Below, one piece after another: positions 25,711-36,800 of a DNA stretch of 64,000 nt. Under the pieces are notes generated by a model. That model did not search any database and was not told the DNA's origin. It saw only the letters and a program-made list of their open reading frames with translations. The position numbers were made by a program, and so were the translations under genes. The first letter of the stretch is position 1, and each line of letters opens with the position of its first letter. Origin of the DNA: Flavobacterium taihuense (lineage in GTDB: Bacteria > Bacteroidota > Bacteroidia > Flavobacteriales > Flavobacteriaceae); the NCBI RefSeq assembly GCF_019351435.1, contig NZ_JAHWYN010000003.1, forward strand, positions 1-64,000, written 5' to 3'.

Positions 25711-28698
25711 ATGAAAAATAGTCTACAAAAAGGCTTAATGGTTTTCATAACCATGCTATGTACAAGCTTGATATATTCGCAAGATATATCAGGATTGGTG
25801 ACTGATGCGAGTGGCCCGCTCCCTGGGGTTTCGATATTGGTAAAAGGATCAAAAACGGAGACCCAAACTGATTTTGATGGAAGATTTACAATTAAGAATG
25901 TGGGTTCAGACGCAGTCTTAGTTTTTAGTTACATTGGTCTTAAAACTCAAGAAGTTAGTGTCGGGAGTAAAAGCACTATAAATGTAGTGATGGCGCAAGA
26001 TCAAAGCCAATTGAATGAAGTTATAGTTGTAGGTTATGGTTCTGTCAAAAAGAAAGATGCTACAGGTGCCGTTGATATGATTAGTTCGAAAGACTTTGAT
26101 AACATTTCAGCTACCTCTCCTTCAGAATTATTAAGAGGGAAGGTATCAGGGGTACAAGTAACACAAACTAGTGGTGAACCAGGAGCTGGTGTTTCGGTAA
26201 GAATTAGAGGAAACTCATCTATTCGTTCTGGAAATAATCCATTATATGTTGTAGATGGTGTTCCATTAGATGGTGGAGATGTATCCTCAGGTGGTTCTGA
26301 TGTGGCAGGATTGGGATCTTCTTCTGCAAGAAATCCTTTAAACTTTATCAATCAAAATGATATTGAAAGTATTTCAGTTTTGAAAGATGCTTCTTCTACA
26401 GCTATCTATGGATCTCGCGGTGCCAATGGAGTTATCGTAATCACAACCAAAAAAGGAAAAACAAAAGTTCCAACATTGACATTTAATTCTTCTGTAAGAT
26501 TTAGTACTATGTCTGGAGATTTTAAATTATTAGATGGAGATGAGTTTGTAGCAGCAGGTGGACCAGATAAAGGATCTAGATCCTACAACTGGGAAGATGC
26601 TATTTTAAGAAGTGGTTTTACTTCTAATAATGATGTATCTATCAGTAGTGGAGGCGAAAGTTCTAATACAAGACTTTCTTTGGGAGCTAGCAATACAGAC
26701 GGAATTGTAAAAAACACTGGAATTGATAAGTATACAGCCTCTTTTTCAAACAACAATGATTTTTTTGGAGGTGTATTAAGAATTGATACAAACATACTTT
26801 ATGCAGGACTAAAGGATCAAACTACTTTAATTAGTAATGATGCGGGTTATATTGGGAATTTAATTGGTACTGCTTTGTATTGGAATCCAACTTTACCAAT
26901 ATACCAGCCAGATGGAAGTTATACTTTTATTGCTGAGGACTATTTGAACCCAGTTCAATTGCTGAATTCTTACGATGATCATACGACTACAAATAAAGTG
27001 CTGGGAAGTGTTGCCGCAACTTTGAAACTAGGAAGTCATTTTAAATATAAATTCCTATTTGGTGTAGAATCATCTAATTCAGTTAGAAAACGTCAACTAT
27101 TGCCTACAATGTTAATCAATAGTCAGGATTTAATTAAAAATGACCCTTCTAATGGAGGTGTTAAAAAAAGAGGTTTTGCGGAAATATCTGGAATAAGTAA
27201 GTTTAATAAAACAATAGAGCACACATTAACTTATGATAATAATTTCAGTGACAATGTATCTCTTAATGCATTAGCTGGTTTCTCTTATTATTCTTATGAT
27301 ACTGAAGGATCTAATGCAAGAGGTGTTGGATATGTGCCAGAACAAACGAATCTTATTGATAATATTCAAGGAGGAATTGCTCAAGAATTTAGAACATCTT
27401 CTTTCAAAAATAGAATTGAATTGCAATCTTATTTTGCTAAGGCAGAAGTTACCTTGTATAAAAATTTAATCATTAATGGATCTATTCGTGCTGACGGATC
27501 TACAAAATTAGGTGCTGATAACAAATGGGGTTATTTTCCAGCAGTTGGAGCTGCTTATAAAATCGTCAATAATGGTGATGGTGCTTTAAATGATATTAAA
27601 GTAAGAGGAAACTGGGGTATTACTGGAAATCAAGAGTTTCCTGTAAATTCAGCTCTTAATAAAGCCAATTATGGAAATGGTGGTTCGCCGCAAACAGTTT
27701 CGGGAGCAAATAGTGAATTGCGTTGGGAAACCACCAATTCATACGGTGTAGGTCTTGATTTTACGTTTTTGAATAATCGTTTGTCAGGGTCCTTAGATTA
27801 CTACAAAAGAGATACTCAGGATTTGATTGCGCCAGTGCCACAAGCTACTGCACAACCAGGGCCAGGATCTAATAGAAGTGTTAATTTGCCAGGAAATTTA
27901 ATTAATGATGGTATTGAAGTTGCTTTAAACTACAAAATTATTGACAAAGAAGATATGTCTTGGGATTTCGGTATAAATGCTGCTTTTTTGAAAAATAAAA
28001 TGACTAACTTTGGGTCTGTTTCGTTACTAGCAGGTGGTATTAATGGACAAGGTTTGTCTGGTGCTAATGCAGAGATTATAAAAGATGGATATCCATTATA
28101 TACTTACTTCTTGTATGATTTTAGGGGATATGATGCCAGTGGGAATTCTATTTACGCTGCAGCAGACGGATCAGATACTGGTTTAGGTAATGCAGACAAA
28201 AAATTATTAGACAAACAACCTTTACCAAAAATAAATCTTGGATTCAATACTAGTTTTAAATATAAAAACTTAGATGTTGGAATGTCTTTCTATGGTGCTT
28301 TTGGTCATTATTTGTATAATAATACTGCCAATGCTTACTTTTTCAAAAGTGCATTGTATGGAGGTAGAAACGTGACTCCAGAAGTAGCTAGTTCTCCACA
28401 AAATGGAAGTGATCCAAACTCACCTTCAACTAAATACTTGGAAAGTGGAGATTTCTTAAGATTAGGAAATTTAACCGTTGGTTATACTTTCAAAGGAGCT
28501 TTCATGGATAAAATAAAATTAAATTCAGCTCGTTTGTTTGTAAGTGGTGAAAATTTATTCGTTATCACTAATTATTCTGGATTTGACCCAGAGGTGGATA
28601 CTAATAAAGCGCTTAACGGAGTTCCTTCTGCCGGAATGGATTATTTGTCGTACCCAAGAGATAAGAGTATTTCTTTTGGACTTAATGTAACATTTTAA
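25711..28698 (+). CDS. SusC/RagA-family TonB-dependent outer-membrane transporter
   Basis: It encodes 995 residues: a signal peptide cut near LIYSQ, a carboxypeptidase-regulatory-like domain (DISGLVTDASGPLPGVSILV, about 25-105), the TonB-box region (NEVIVVGYGSVKKKDATGAV), the plug with RGKVSGVQV and YVVDGVPL, then a barrel ending in SFGLNVTF. It takes up oligosaccharides across the outer membrane with its SusD partner, powered by TonB. At 995 residues it has the ordinary SusC size and no extra N-terminal signalling domain, so control is likely through the LacI-type operators upstream rather than an anti-sigma system. Confidence 0.95.
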   Translation: MKNSLQKGLMVFITMLCTSLIYSQDISGLVTDASGPLPGVSILVKGSKTETQTDFDGRFTIKNVGSDAVLVFSYIGLKTQEVSVGSKSTINVVMAQDQSQLNEVIVVGYGSVKKKDATGAVDMISSKDFDNISATSPSELLRGKVSGVQVTQTSGEPGAGVSVRIRGNSSIRSGNNPLYVVDGVPLDGGDVSSGGSDVAGLGSSSARNPLNFINQNDIESISVLKDASSTAIYGSRGANGVIVITTKKGKTKVPTLTFNSSVRFSTMSGDFKLLDGDEFVAAGGPDKGSRSYNWEDAILRSGFTSNNDVSISSGGESSNTRLSLGASNTDGIVKNTGIDKYTASFSNNNDFFGGVLRIDTNILYAGLKDQTTLISNDAGYIGNLIGTALYWNPTLPIYQPDGSYTFIAEDYLNPVQLLNSYDDHTTTNKVLGSVAATLKLGSHFKYKFLFGVESSNSVRKRQLLPTMLINSQDLIKNDPSNGGVKKRGFAEISGISKFNKTIEHTLTYDNNFSDNVSLNALAGFSYYSYDTEGSNARGVGYVPEQTNLIDNIQGGIAQEFRTSSFKNRIELQSYFAKAEVTLYKNLIINGSIRADGSTKLGADNKWGYFPAVGAAYKIVNNGDGALNDIKVRGNWGITGNQEFPVNSALNKANYGNGGSPQTVSGANSELRWETTNSYGVGLDFTFLNNRLSGSLDYYKRDTQDLIAPVPQATAQPGPGSNRSVNLPGNLINDGIEVALNYKIIDKEDMSWDFGINAAFLKNKMTNFGSVSLLAGGINGQGLSGANAEIIKDGYPLYTYFLYDFRGYDASGNSIYAAADGSDTGLGNADKKLLDKQPLPKINLGFNTSFKYKNLDVGMSFYGAFGHYLYNNTANAYFFKSALYGGRNVTPEVASSPQNGSDPNSPSTKYLESGDFLRLGNLTVGYTFKGAFMDKIKLNSARLFVSGENLFVITNYSGFDPEVDTNKALNGVPSAGMDYLSYPRDKSISFGLNVTF

Positions 28699-28709
28699 TT
28701 AAGAAAAAA

Positions 28710-30329
28710 ATGAAAAGAATAAATATAATTAAAAGCATCTTTTTTGTAGGTACAATAGCATTTGGAGTGAGCTGTACAAATTTAGATGAAGAGGTTTTAG
28801 ATGGTTTTGTAATTAATAATGAAGCCGGTGGAACTGTAAATACTGCTGCTTTCTTGCAATCAGCTTATGAAGGATTAAGAGGATTTCAAGATCAAGACAA
28901 AATGTTTACTTTGGATGAAATGTCTGGAGATGGTTTGGTTGGCCCTACTAGGGGTGGTGACTGGGATGATAATGCAAAATGGAGACAATTTCATGTGCAC
29001 ACTTGGGGATCGGATAATGTAGAGATTAGAAATGCTTGGAACTCTTTGTTGACTAACGTTTATAACTGTAACTTAGTTATTTATAATACAGCAACAGATT
29101 CCCAAAAAACACAAGCCCGTTTTTTAAGAGCCTTCTATTACTATAATGTCATTGATTTGTTTGGCCAAGCACCTTACAGAGAAGAAGGGACAGATATTAC
29201 AGATAATCCTAAATTTTGGACTAGAAAAGAAGCTACTGCTTTTGTAATAAGTGAATTAGAAGCTATTGTTGCTAAGTTGCCAGCTCGTGTTGCTAATGAC
29301 GCTAGTATTGCAAATGCAGATGCAGCTCATTATTTATTGGCTAAATTGTATTTGAACAAAGGTGTCTTTAATGCGGATAATGCAGCAGGTCCTTATACAT
29401 TTGATGCAGCTGATATGAATAAAGTGATTTCAAATGTTGATGCTATTTCAAGTTCATTAGCACCTGAGTATTGGAGTAATTTTGCACCAACAAACAATAC
29501 TTCAAATGAGATTATTTTTTCATCCAAAAATGTGTTAGGATCTGGTGGAGGAATACAATCAAGATGGAGAATGGGGATGCACTACAATCAAATTCCTGAT
29601 GGATGGAATGGCTTTGCAACTGTAGCAGAATATTATAATAAATTTGATGCTGCAGATGATCGTAGACAACACACTTCACCATCAATTATTCAGTATTATG
29701 GAAATCCAATTGGTTTTCAATATGGACAAATGTATGGTCCAGAAGGAAATTATAAAACAAATAAGGATGGAACAAAATCACTTATGACAGAGGCCGATTA
29801 TAAAAACAATGTTCCTTATGTTCATTATTTAGGAGGTGTTGTTGATTTACACGATAGAAATGGGCATCCGTTATTTTTCACTAAAGAAGTAACTATGATT
29901 ACTAGTGGGCCTACACTTGAAACTGCTGGTATCCGTACTCAAAAATATGAACCTGATCATGCTAATTTAGGAAATCCGGAAAATGATTATGTATTGATGC
30001 GTTATTCTGATGCTTTGTTGATGAAAGCTGAAGCTGCCTTGAGAGGTGGTACAGGAGGAGCTGCAACAGCGCAAGCTATCTTAGATCAAATTGATTTAAG
30101 AGCTAAATTGCCAGCAGGTTCTACTCCAGCAACTTTAGATGGTATATATCTTGAGAGAGGAAAAGAATTATGGTATGAAGGTTGGAGAAGAAATGATATG
30201 ATTCGTTTTGGGAAGTTTTTAGCTCCAAGAGAATTAAAACCAACAACTTCAGATCCTAAGTATGCTTTATATCCTATACCAGCTGATGCATTATTTAATC
30301 CTAATGTAACGCAAAACCCTGGATACTAA
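28710..30329 (+). CDS. SusD/RagB-family glycan-binding lipoprotein
   Basis: It encodes 539 residues with a lipobox at Cys22 (GVSCTNLDEE). The TPR-like helical frame and the C-terminal block (LERGKELWYEGWRRNDMIRFG, then YPIPADALFNPNVTQNPGY) are standard for SusD proteins. It is the surface lid that binds glycan and closes over SusC, and it starts 11 bp after the susC stop. No SusE/SusF-type binding protein or surface endo-glycanase follows, which suggests a small, soluble substrate such as a disaccharide or short oligosaccharide. Confidence 0.95.
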   Translation: MKRINIIKSIFFVGTIAFGVSCTNLDEEVLDGFVINNEAGGTVNTAAFLQSAYEGLRGFQDQDKMFTLDEMSGDGLVGPTRGGDWDDNAKWRQFHVHTWGSDNVEIRNAWNSLLTNVYNCNLVIYNTATDSQKTQARFLRAFYYYNVIDLFGQAPYREEGTDITDNPKFWTRKEATAFVISELEAIVAKLPARVANDASIANADAAHYLLAKLYLNKGVFNADNAAGPYTFDAADMNKVISNVDAISSSLAPEYWSNFAPTNNTSNEIIFSSKNVLGSGGGIQSRWRMGMHYNQIPDGWNGFATVAEYYNKFDAADDRRQHTSPSIIQYYGNPIGFQYGQMYGPEGNYKTNKDGTKSLMTEADYKNNVPYVHYLGGVVDLHDRNGHPLFFTKEVTMITSGPTLETAGIRTQKYEPDHANLGNPENDYVLMRYSDALLMKAEAALRGGTGGAATAQAILDQIDLRAKLPAGSTPATLDGIYLERGKELWYEGWRRNDMIRFGKFLAPRELKPTTSDPKYALYPIPADALFNPNVTQNPGY

Positions 30330-30364
30330 GAATTTTTTTTACTTCATTTTGTTTTGAGTTAGTT

Positions 30365-30399
30365 ATAAAGAGGGTAATTTATTACCCTCTTTATTTATT
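30365..30399 (+). terminator. Strong hairpin between susD and the FG-GAP genes
   Basis: A perfect 14-bp inverted repeat (30365-30378 with 30381-30394) with a 2-base spacer is followed by a T-rich tail, 35 bp after the susD stop. It can end transcription or, if leaky, lower expression of the downstream genes. Only a weak -7-like TATATTTT follows before the next gene. Confidence 0.8.
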
Positions 30400-30495
30400 T
30401 AATTTTTTATATTTTTTACTTTTTTATTACTAATTATTGTATATTTTAGACTGTAATAACAGAGTCAATTCCCTAACCAAATACTACCAAATACT

Positions 30496-33400
30496 ATGCA
30501 CAATCGAGTTGTCCTATTTTCTCTTTTAATTATTATTTTTTCTAATTGTTCCAAAGAAAATAGCGCTAATGAAAATAGTTTATTTACCAAACTAGAATCT
30601 TCTAAAACCGGAATTAATTTTGTTAATGAAGTTAAGAACGGAAAAAACATGAATATCTTCAAATACCGAAATTTTTACAATGGTGGTGGCGTGGCTATTG
30701 GAGATATTAACAACGATGGCTTATCGGATGTTTTTTTTACTTCAAATCTTGGAGAGAACAAATTGTATCTCAATAAAGGAAATTTCAAGTTTCAAGATAT
30801 TTCTAAATCTTCAGGGATCGTTATGACCAAATCTTGGTCCACGGGTGTCGAAATGATTGATATCAATGGGGATGGATTGTTGGATATTTTTGTTTGCAAT
30901 GCTGGAAATGGCATTGATGCAAAAAGAAAAAGCGAATTATTTATCAATAACGGGAACCTGACTTTTACTGAAAAAGCAGCTGAGTACAACCTTGCCGATA
31001 CGGGCATTACGACTCATGCCGCTTTTTTTGATTATGATAAAGACGGTGACTTAGATGTGTATATTTTAAATAATAGTTTTATTCCGGTAAGCAGTCTTAA
31101 TTATTCCAATAAGAGAGAATTACGCGACAAAGATTGGACCGTTAGCGACATACTAAAAGGCGGAGGGGACAAGCTGATGCGTAATGATAACGGTAAATTT
31201 GTAGATGTAAGTGAAGCTGCCGGTATTTACGGAAGTCTTATTGGCTTTGGATTAGGTGTAACAGTTGGAGATGTTAACGGAGATTTATATCCGGATATTT
31301 ACATTTCAAATGACTTTTACGAACGCGATTACTTATACATCAATAATAAAAATGGAACTTTTAGTGAGCAAATTCAAAGTTGGGCATCGCATACAAGTCA
31401 GTCTTCCATGGGAGCAGATATGGCCGATATAAATAATGACGGAAGGACAGATGTTTTTGTAACTGATATGTTGCCTGAAGGCGATGAACGTTTGAAAACA
31501 ACTACCAGTTTTGATAACTATGATTTGTTTACCCGAAAATTAAACTTGGATTTTTTCTATCAATACATGCAAAATACGTTACAATTGAATAATGGAAACA
31601 ATCAATTTCTTGAAATTGCCAATTACGCAGGTGTTGCCAAAACCGATTGGAGCTGGGGTGCACTATTATTTGATATGGATAATGACGGGTACAAAGACAT
31701 TTATGTGTGTAATGGGATTAGTAAAGATTTGACCAATCAAGATTTTATGGACTTTTTTGCCAATGATTTAGTCCAAAGAATGGCGGTTACGGGCAAGAAA
31801 GAAGACGTTGAAACGGTTATTAATAAAATGCCTAGTACGCCGATTCCAAATTATGCTTATAGAAACAACAAAGATTTAACGTTTACTAATGAAGCAGAAA
31901 AGTGGGGATTGAGTACTCCAAGTTTTTCAAATGGTGCAGCTTATGGAGATTTGGATAATGACGGTGATCTTGATTTAATAGTGAGTAATGTGAATCAAGA
32001 AGCTTTTGTTTACCAAAATAATTCAGAGAAAAAGAAAGAAAACCATTTTGTAAAAGTAAAATTGAAAGGTGAAAACCAAAATAAATTTGCCATTGGTAGC
32101 GTAGTCGAATTGTTTTCTGGAAAAGATATTTTAAGACAAGAATTGATTCCCTCTAGAGGTTTTCAATCTTCAGTCGATTATGTGATGACTTTTGGTATTG
32201 GAACCAAAAAAATAGATTCACTTCAAGTCATTTGGCCGAACGGGAAATACCAAATCATTAAAAAGGTGGCCAATAATTCGACAGTTAATTTGAATATTGT
32301 GGATGCAACTCTTGCGTTTACTTCAAGAAAGCCTGATGTAAAACCATTGTTCTCTGAAAAATCAAGTTCATTTTTGGCACACAAAGAAAATGATTATATC
32401 GATTTTGATTACGAGGGTTTGATTTCAAAAATGCTTTCCCAAGAAGGGCCTTCTCTAGCTGTTGCCGATATCAATGGAGATGGTAATGACGATGTTTTTA
32501 TCGGAGGGGCCAAAGGAATGGCAGGGAATATTTATTTGAACAAAGGGAATGACACTTTTTCTATAACCAAACAAATTGATTTAGTTGCTGATGCCAATTA
32601 TGAAGATACAGCCGCCGATTTCTTTGATGCCGATAATGATGGTGATCTAGATTTAATGGTAGGTTCGGGTGGAAATGAAAAAGCCGATCAGGCTAATTAC
32701 AAAAACCGTTTGTATTTGAATAACGGAAAGGGAGTTTTTACCAAAAGCAAAACCAATATTCCAACAACCAATAATAACGTTGCTGTAATTGCTGCTTGTG
32801 ATTATGATAATGATGGTGATATGGATGTTTTTGTGGGTAGCAGAAGTGTGCCTGGAGTCTACGGTATCGATCCTAAACAATTGTTGTTAGAAAATGATGG
32901 GAAAGGGAATTTTACCAATGCTACGGATAAAAAGGCATTCAAGTTGAATGAAGTGGGAATGATTACAGATGCTGTTTGGGAAGATATTGACAATGATGGA
33001 AAGAAAGATTTAATTGTCGTTGGCGACTGGATGGCACCACGAATATTCAAAAACACGGGACATCGTTTGGTAGATTTCAAATCCAATCTGACCAATTTTA
33101 CCGGTTTTTGGAATGCTGTAAGTTGTGTAGATTTAAACAATGATGGCAAGAAAGATCTGGTACTTGGCAATAAAGGAACGAATACTACTTACAAGGCATC
33201 CGAGAAAAATCCGATGCGAATGTTTGTCAATGATTTCGACAATAACGGTACCATAGAACAAATTACTACTCGTGCAATTGAAGGAAAAGATATGCCATTG
33301 CATTTAAAAAAAGAATTAGCAGGTCAAATACCTTCTATAAAAAAGAAAAATTTGAGCTATGCAGATTATGCCAAGAAATCATTTCAGGAAATATTCGCTC

Positions 33401-33813
33401 AGGATGTAGTAGATAATTCCATTGTAAAAACAGCAACCATACAAAAGAGTGTAATCGCGATCAACAAAGGTAATGGCAATTTTCAAATTAAGTTGCTACC
33501 AAAAGAAGTTCAGTTTTCATGTGTGAATGCAATTTGTGTAACAGATGTTAATAAGGATGGGATTCAAGATCTCATTTTGGGAGGAAATCAATACGAGTTC
33601 AAACCACAATATGGAAGAATAGATTCCAATTATGGAAGTGTGCTTTTAGGGAATAAATTAGGAGCTTATTCATGGTTGCCGTACAATCAATCAGGGTTCT
33701 TTATAAAAGGAGAAGTAAAACATGTTAAAACTTTGAAAAACAAAAATAAAGCAGTTTCAATACTTGCGGTAATCAATGATAATACACCAAAAATATTTAA
33801 AAGCAATGAATAA
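30496..33813 (+). CDS. FG-GAP/VCBS-repeat lipoprotein with ASPIC/UnbV domain (copy 1)
   Basis: It encodes 1105 residues with a lipobox at Cys18. Many repeats of the type GDINNDGLSDVFF or DYDNDGDLDVF (Ca-binding DxDxDG loops) form two predicted beta-propellers, one N-terminal (about 55-480) and one C-terminal (about 650-950). Between them (about 515-600) lies an ASPIC/UnbV domain (GSVVELFSGK...SRGFQSSVDYVMTFGIG...DSLQVIWPNG). Such proteins are common beside SusCD pairs in Bacteroidota, but their biochemical function is not established. A surface binding or scaffold role is an inference. Its end overlaps the start of the paralogue downstream by 8 bases. Confidence 0.85.
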   Translation: MHNRVVLFSLLIIIFSNCSKENSANENSLFTKLESSKTGINFVNEVKNGKNMNIFKYRNFYNGGGVAIGDINNDGLSDVFFTSNLGENKLYLNKGNFKFQDISKSSGIVMTKSWSTGVEMIDINGDGLLDIFVCNAGNGIDAKRKSELFINNGNLTFTEKAAEYNLADTGITTHAAFFDYDKDGDLDVYILNNSFIPVSSLNYSNKRELRDKDWTVSDILKGGGDKLMRNDNGKFVDVSEAAGIYGSLIGFGLGVTVGDVNGDLYPDIYISNDFYERDYLYINNKNGTFSEQIQSWASHTSQSSMGADMADINNDGRTDVFVTDMLPEGDERLKTTTSFDNYDLFTRKLNLDFFYQYMQNTLQLNNGNNQFLEIANYAGVAKTDWSWGALLFDMDNDGYKDIYVCNGISKDLTNQDFMDFFANDLVQRMAVTGKKEDVETVINKMPSTPIPNYAYRNNKDLTFTNEAEKWGLSTPSFSNGAAYGDLDNDGDLDLIVSNVNQEAFVYQNNSEKKKENHFVKVKLKGENQNKFAIGSVVELFSGKDILRQELIPSRGFQSSVDYVMTFGIGTKKIDSLQVIWPNGKYQIIKKVANNSTVNLNIVDATLAFTSRKPDVKPLFSEKSSSFLAHKENDYIDFDYEGLISKMLSQEGPSLAVADINGDGNDDVFIGGAKGMAGNIYLNKGNDTFSITKQIDLVADANYEDTAADFFDADNDGDLDLMVGSGGNEKADQANYKNRLYLNNGKGVFTKSKTNIPTTNNNVAVIAACDYDNDGDMDVFVGSRSVPGVYGIDPKQLLLENDGKGNFTNATDKKAFKLNEVGMITDAVWEDIDNDGKKDLIVVGDWMAPRIFKNTGHRLVDFKSNLTNFTGFWNAVSCVDLNNDGKKDLVLGNKGTNTTYKASEKNPMRMFVNDFDNNGTIEQITTRAIEGKDMPLHLKKELAGQIPSIKKKNLSYADYAKKSFQEIFAQDVVDNSIVKTATIQKSVIAINKGNGNFQIKLLPKEVQFSCVNAICVTDVNKDGIQDLILGGNQYEFKPQYGRIDSNYGSVLLGNKLGAYSWLPYNQSGFFIKGEVKHVKTLKNKNKAVSILAVINDNTPKIFKSNE

Positions 33814-36800
33814 ATTTTATACTATTGGATTAGGCGCATTGCTTTTGTTAAGTTGTTCAGATAAACAAAATCGTTTGTTTGAAAAGCTATCACCTAAAGA
33901 AAGCAATATCACCTTCAATAATGAGCTTTTAGAATCAAAAAATATCTCCATACTCGATTATCTCTATTATTATAATGGAGGAGGAGTAGCTTTAGGAGAT
34001 ATTAATAATGACAGTTTAGTCGATATTTATTTTAGTTCCAATCAAGGAAAAAATAAATTGTATCTCAATAAAGGCAATAATAAATTTGAAGACATTTCAA
34101 AAAAGGCTGGGGTAGAAGGTCAAAGCGATTGGAACACAGGAACTGTAATGGCTGATGTGAATGGAGATGGTTATCTCGATATCTATGTATCTGCTGTTGT
34201 TGGGATTAATGGATTTGAAGGACATAATGAGTTATTTATTAACAACAAAGACAATACGTTTACAGAGAGTGCGGCCGAATATGGCTTGGATCTTGATAAT
34301 TACAGCACATCAGTAGCATTTTTTGATTATGACCTGGATGGCGATTTGGATATGTACTTGTTAAATCATGCGGTACATTCGGAGTTGTCTTTTGGCAATG
34401 CCAATATTAGAAACAATAGAAATTATGAGTGTGGTGATAAATTATTTAGAAACGACAACGGTAAATTCGTAGATGTAAGTGCACAAGCAGGAGTTTTTGG
34501 TGGTGCCAATGGATATGGTCTGGGTATAGCTGTATCTGATTTTAATTTGGATGGCTATCCTGATATTTATATTGGGAATGATTTTCACGAAGATGACTAT
34601 TATTACCTTAATAATGGAGATGGAACATTTACAGAATGTCTTAAAAACTATTTTGGGCACACTAGTCGGTTTTCTATGGGGGTAGATGTAGCCGATGTCA
34701 ATCATGACGGTTTTCCTGATATAATGTCACTCGATATGCTTCCGGATGACGAAAAAGTTTTGAAATCTTCACTCGGAGATGACAATGTTCAAATGTTAAA
34801 ATTGAGAACCGAAAAGTATGGTTATCATTATCAATATACCCGAAATATGCTGCAAATCAATCAGGCAGGACAACATTTCACGGAGACGGCTTTATTGAGT
34901 GGTGTTGCTGCAACCGATTGGAGCTGGAGTGCTTTATTTGCCGATTACAATCAGGATGGAGAACAAGATATATTTGTGTGTAATGGAATTCCAAAACGAC
35001 CAAACGATTTGGATTATGTGAAATACTATTCCAATGAACAGGTCAAAAGTAAAATCAGTACGACTAAGTTACTGGATAAAATGGCTTTGAAAAAAATGCC
35101 AAAAGGAAATGTGTCTAATTTTATTTTTGAAGGTGCCCCAGATTTACAATTCATTAACAAATCCAATCAATGGATAGAGAATGATTCTATTATTTCGAAC
35201 GGAAGCGGTTATGCCGATTTGGATAATGACGGAGATTTGGATGTAGTTACCAATAACATCAACAACATCGCTTCGGTTTATATTAATCAAACGAATAAAA
35301 CATCGCATTATTTAAAAGTAAAACTTCGGTTTGCAGGCAAAAACACTTTCGGAATTGGGGCAAAAGTTATTTCGTATTCAAAAGGAAAGAAACAATTCAA
35401 AGAATTGCAAACCACTAGAGGTTTTCAGTCTTCATCAGAACCGATGCTTCATTTTGGATATGGAAAAATAGCAGCAATTGATTCTTTAGTGGTAATCTGG
35501 CCTGATAAAACCTACCAGACATTGAAAAATGTCAAGTGTAATCAAACCCTGACGATAAATGCTAATGCCAACAGAAATTTTTTTGATTACCAAACATTAC
35601 ATCCTAAAGTAATTCCAATTTTCAAAAAAACAGAAGCGGGATTGGGGATTGATTTTACACATCAGGAAAATGACTTTATTGATTTTGTGTATCAAAAATT
35701 AATTCCATATCAGCGTTCCGATAGAGGGCCAGCTACAGCTATAGGAGATTTGAATGGTGATGGAAAAGAAGATATCTTTTTTGGTGGTTCCAAAGGAAAA
35801 AAGGCTGCCGTTTATATTCAAAACGCAAATGGATTTTCTAAAAAAGGATATGGTGAAATCGAAAAAGATTCTGTTTTTGAAGATGTATCTGCAGTAATTG
35901 GAGACTTCAATAATGACAAAATCAATGATTTGTTTGTGGCTTCCGGAGGAGGAGAGAATGCTTCGAATTTGCAAGACCGATTATATGTTGCTAAAGGGAA
36001 TCAATTGGTGAATTCAGTTTTGCCTAAACTTGCTCAAAATGCTGCAGTGGTCAAAGCTTTTGATTATGATAAGGATGGAGATCTTGATTTATTTGTAGGT
36101 AATAATTCATTGAATAACAGATTCGGAAGTACACCTAATTGTTATTTGTTGAAGAATACTAACGGGGTATTTACTTTTGCGGATGCGAAAACATTTGAAG
36201 GAATAGGAATGGTTACGGATGCTGTTTTTAGTGATTTTAATAAAGATGGCATTGTAGATTTAATTCTTGTTGGCGAATGGATGAAGCCTACTTTCTTTGC
36301 TAATAAAAACGGAAAATTTGTAAATGTAACCGAAACAATTTTTCCTGAAAAAAGCAACGGATTATATCAATCGATTATTCCTTTTGATATTGATAATGAC
36401 GGAGATCAAGATTATTTGGTAGGTAACTGGGGATTGAATTCGAAATTCAAAGCGTCACAAGAATTTCCGATGAAAATGTATTATGATGATTTTGATAAAA
36501 ATGGAACTTTTGAAACCATTGTAGCCAAAGAGAAGAATGGGAAATATTATACAACATTAGGACTTGATGAGCTGGTAGAGGAGTTTAGTGGTTTGCTGAA
36601 AAAGAAATTCAATAGTTATAAATCTTTTGCAGGAAAACCATTAGAGGAAGTTTTTGATATGAAAATGCTGGAAAAAGGGAAATTGTATGAAGTACATAAT
36701 TTAAAATCGGGTTATTTGAGAAATGATAATGGCAAATTTACTTTCGTTCCTTTTGCCAATAAATTACAAGTATCGCCTATTACCAGTTTTGTGAAGTCGA

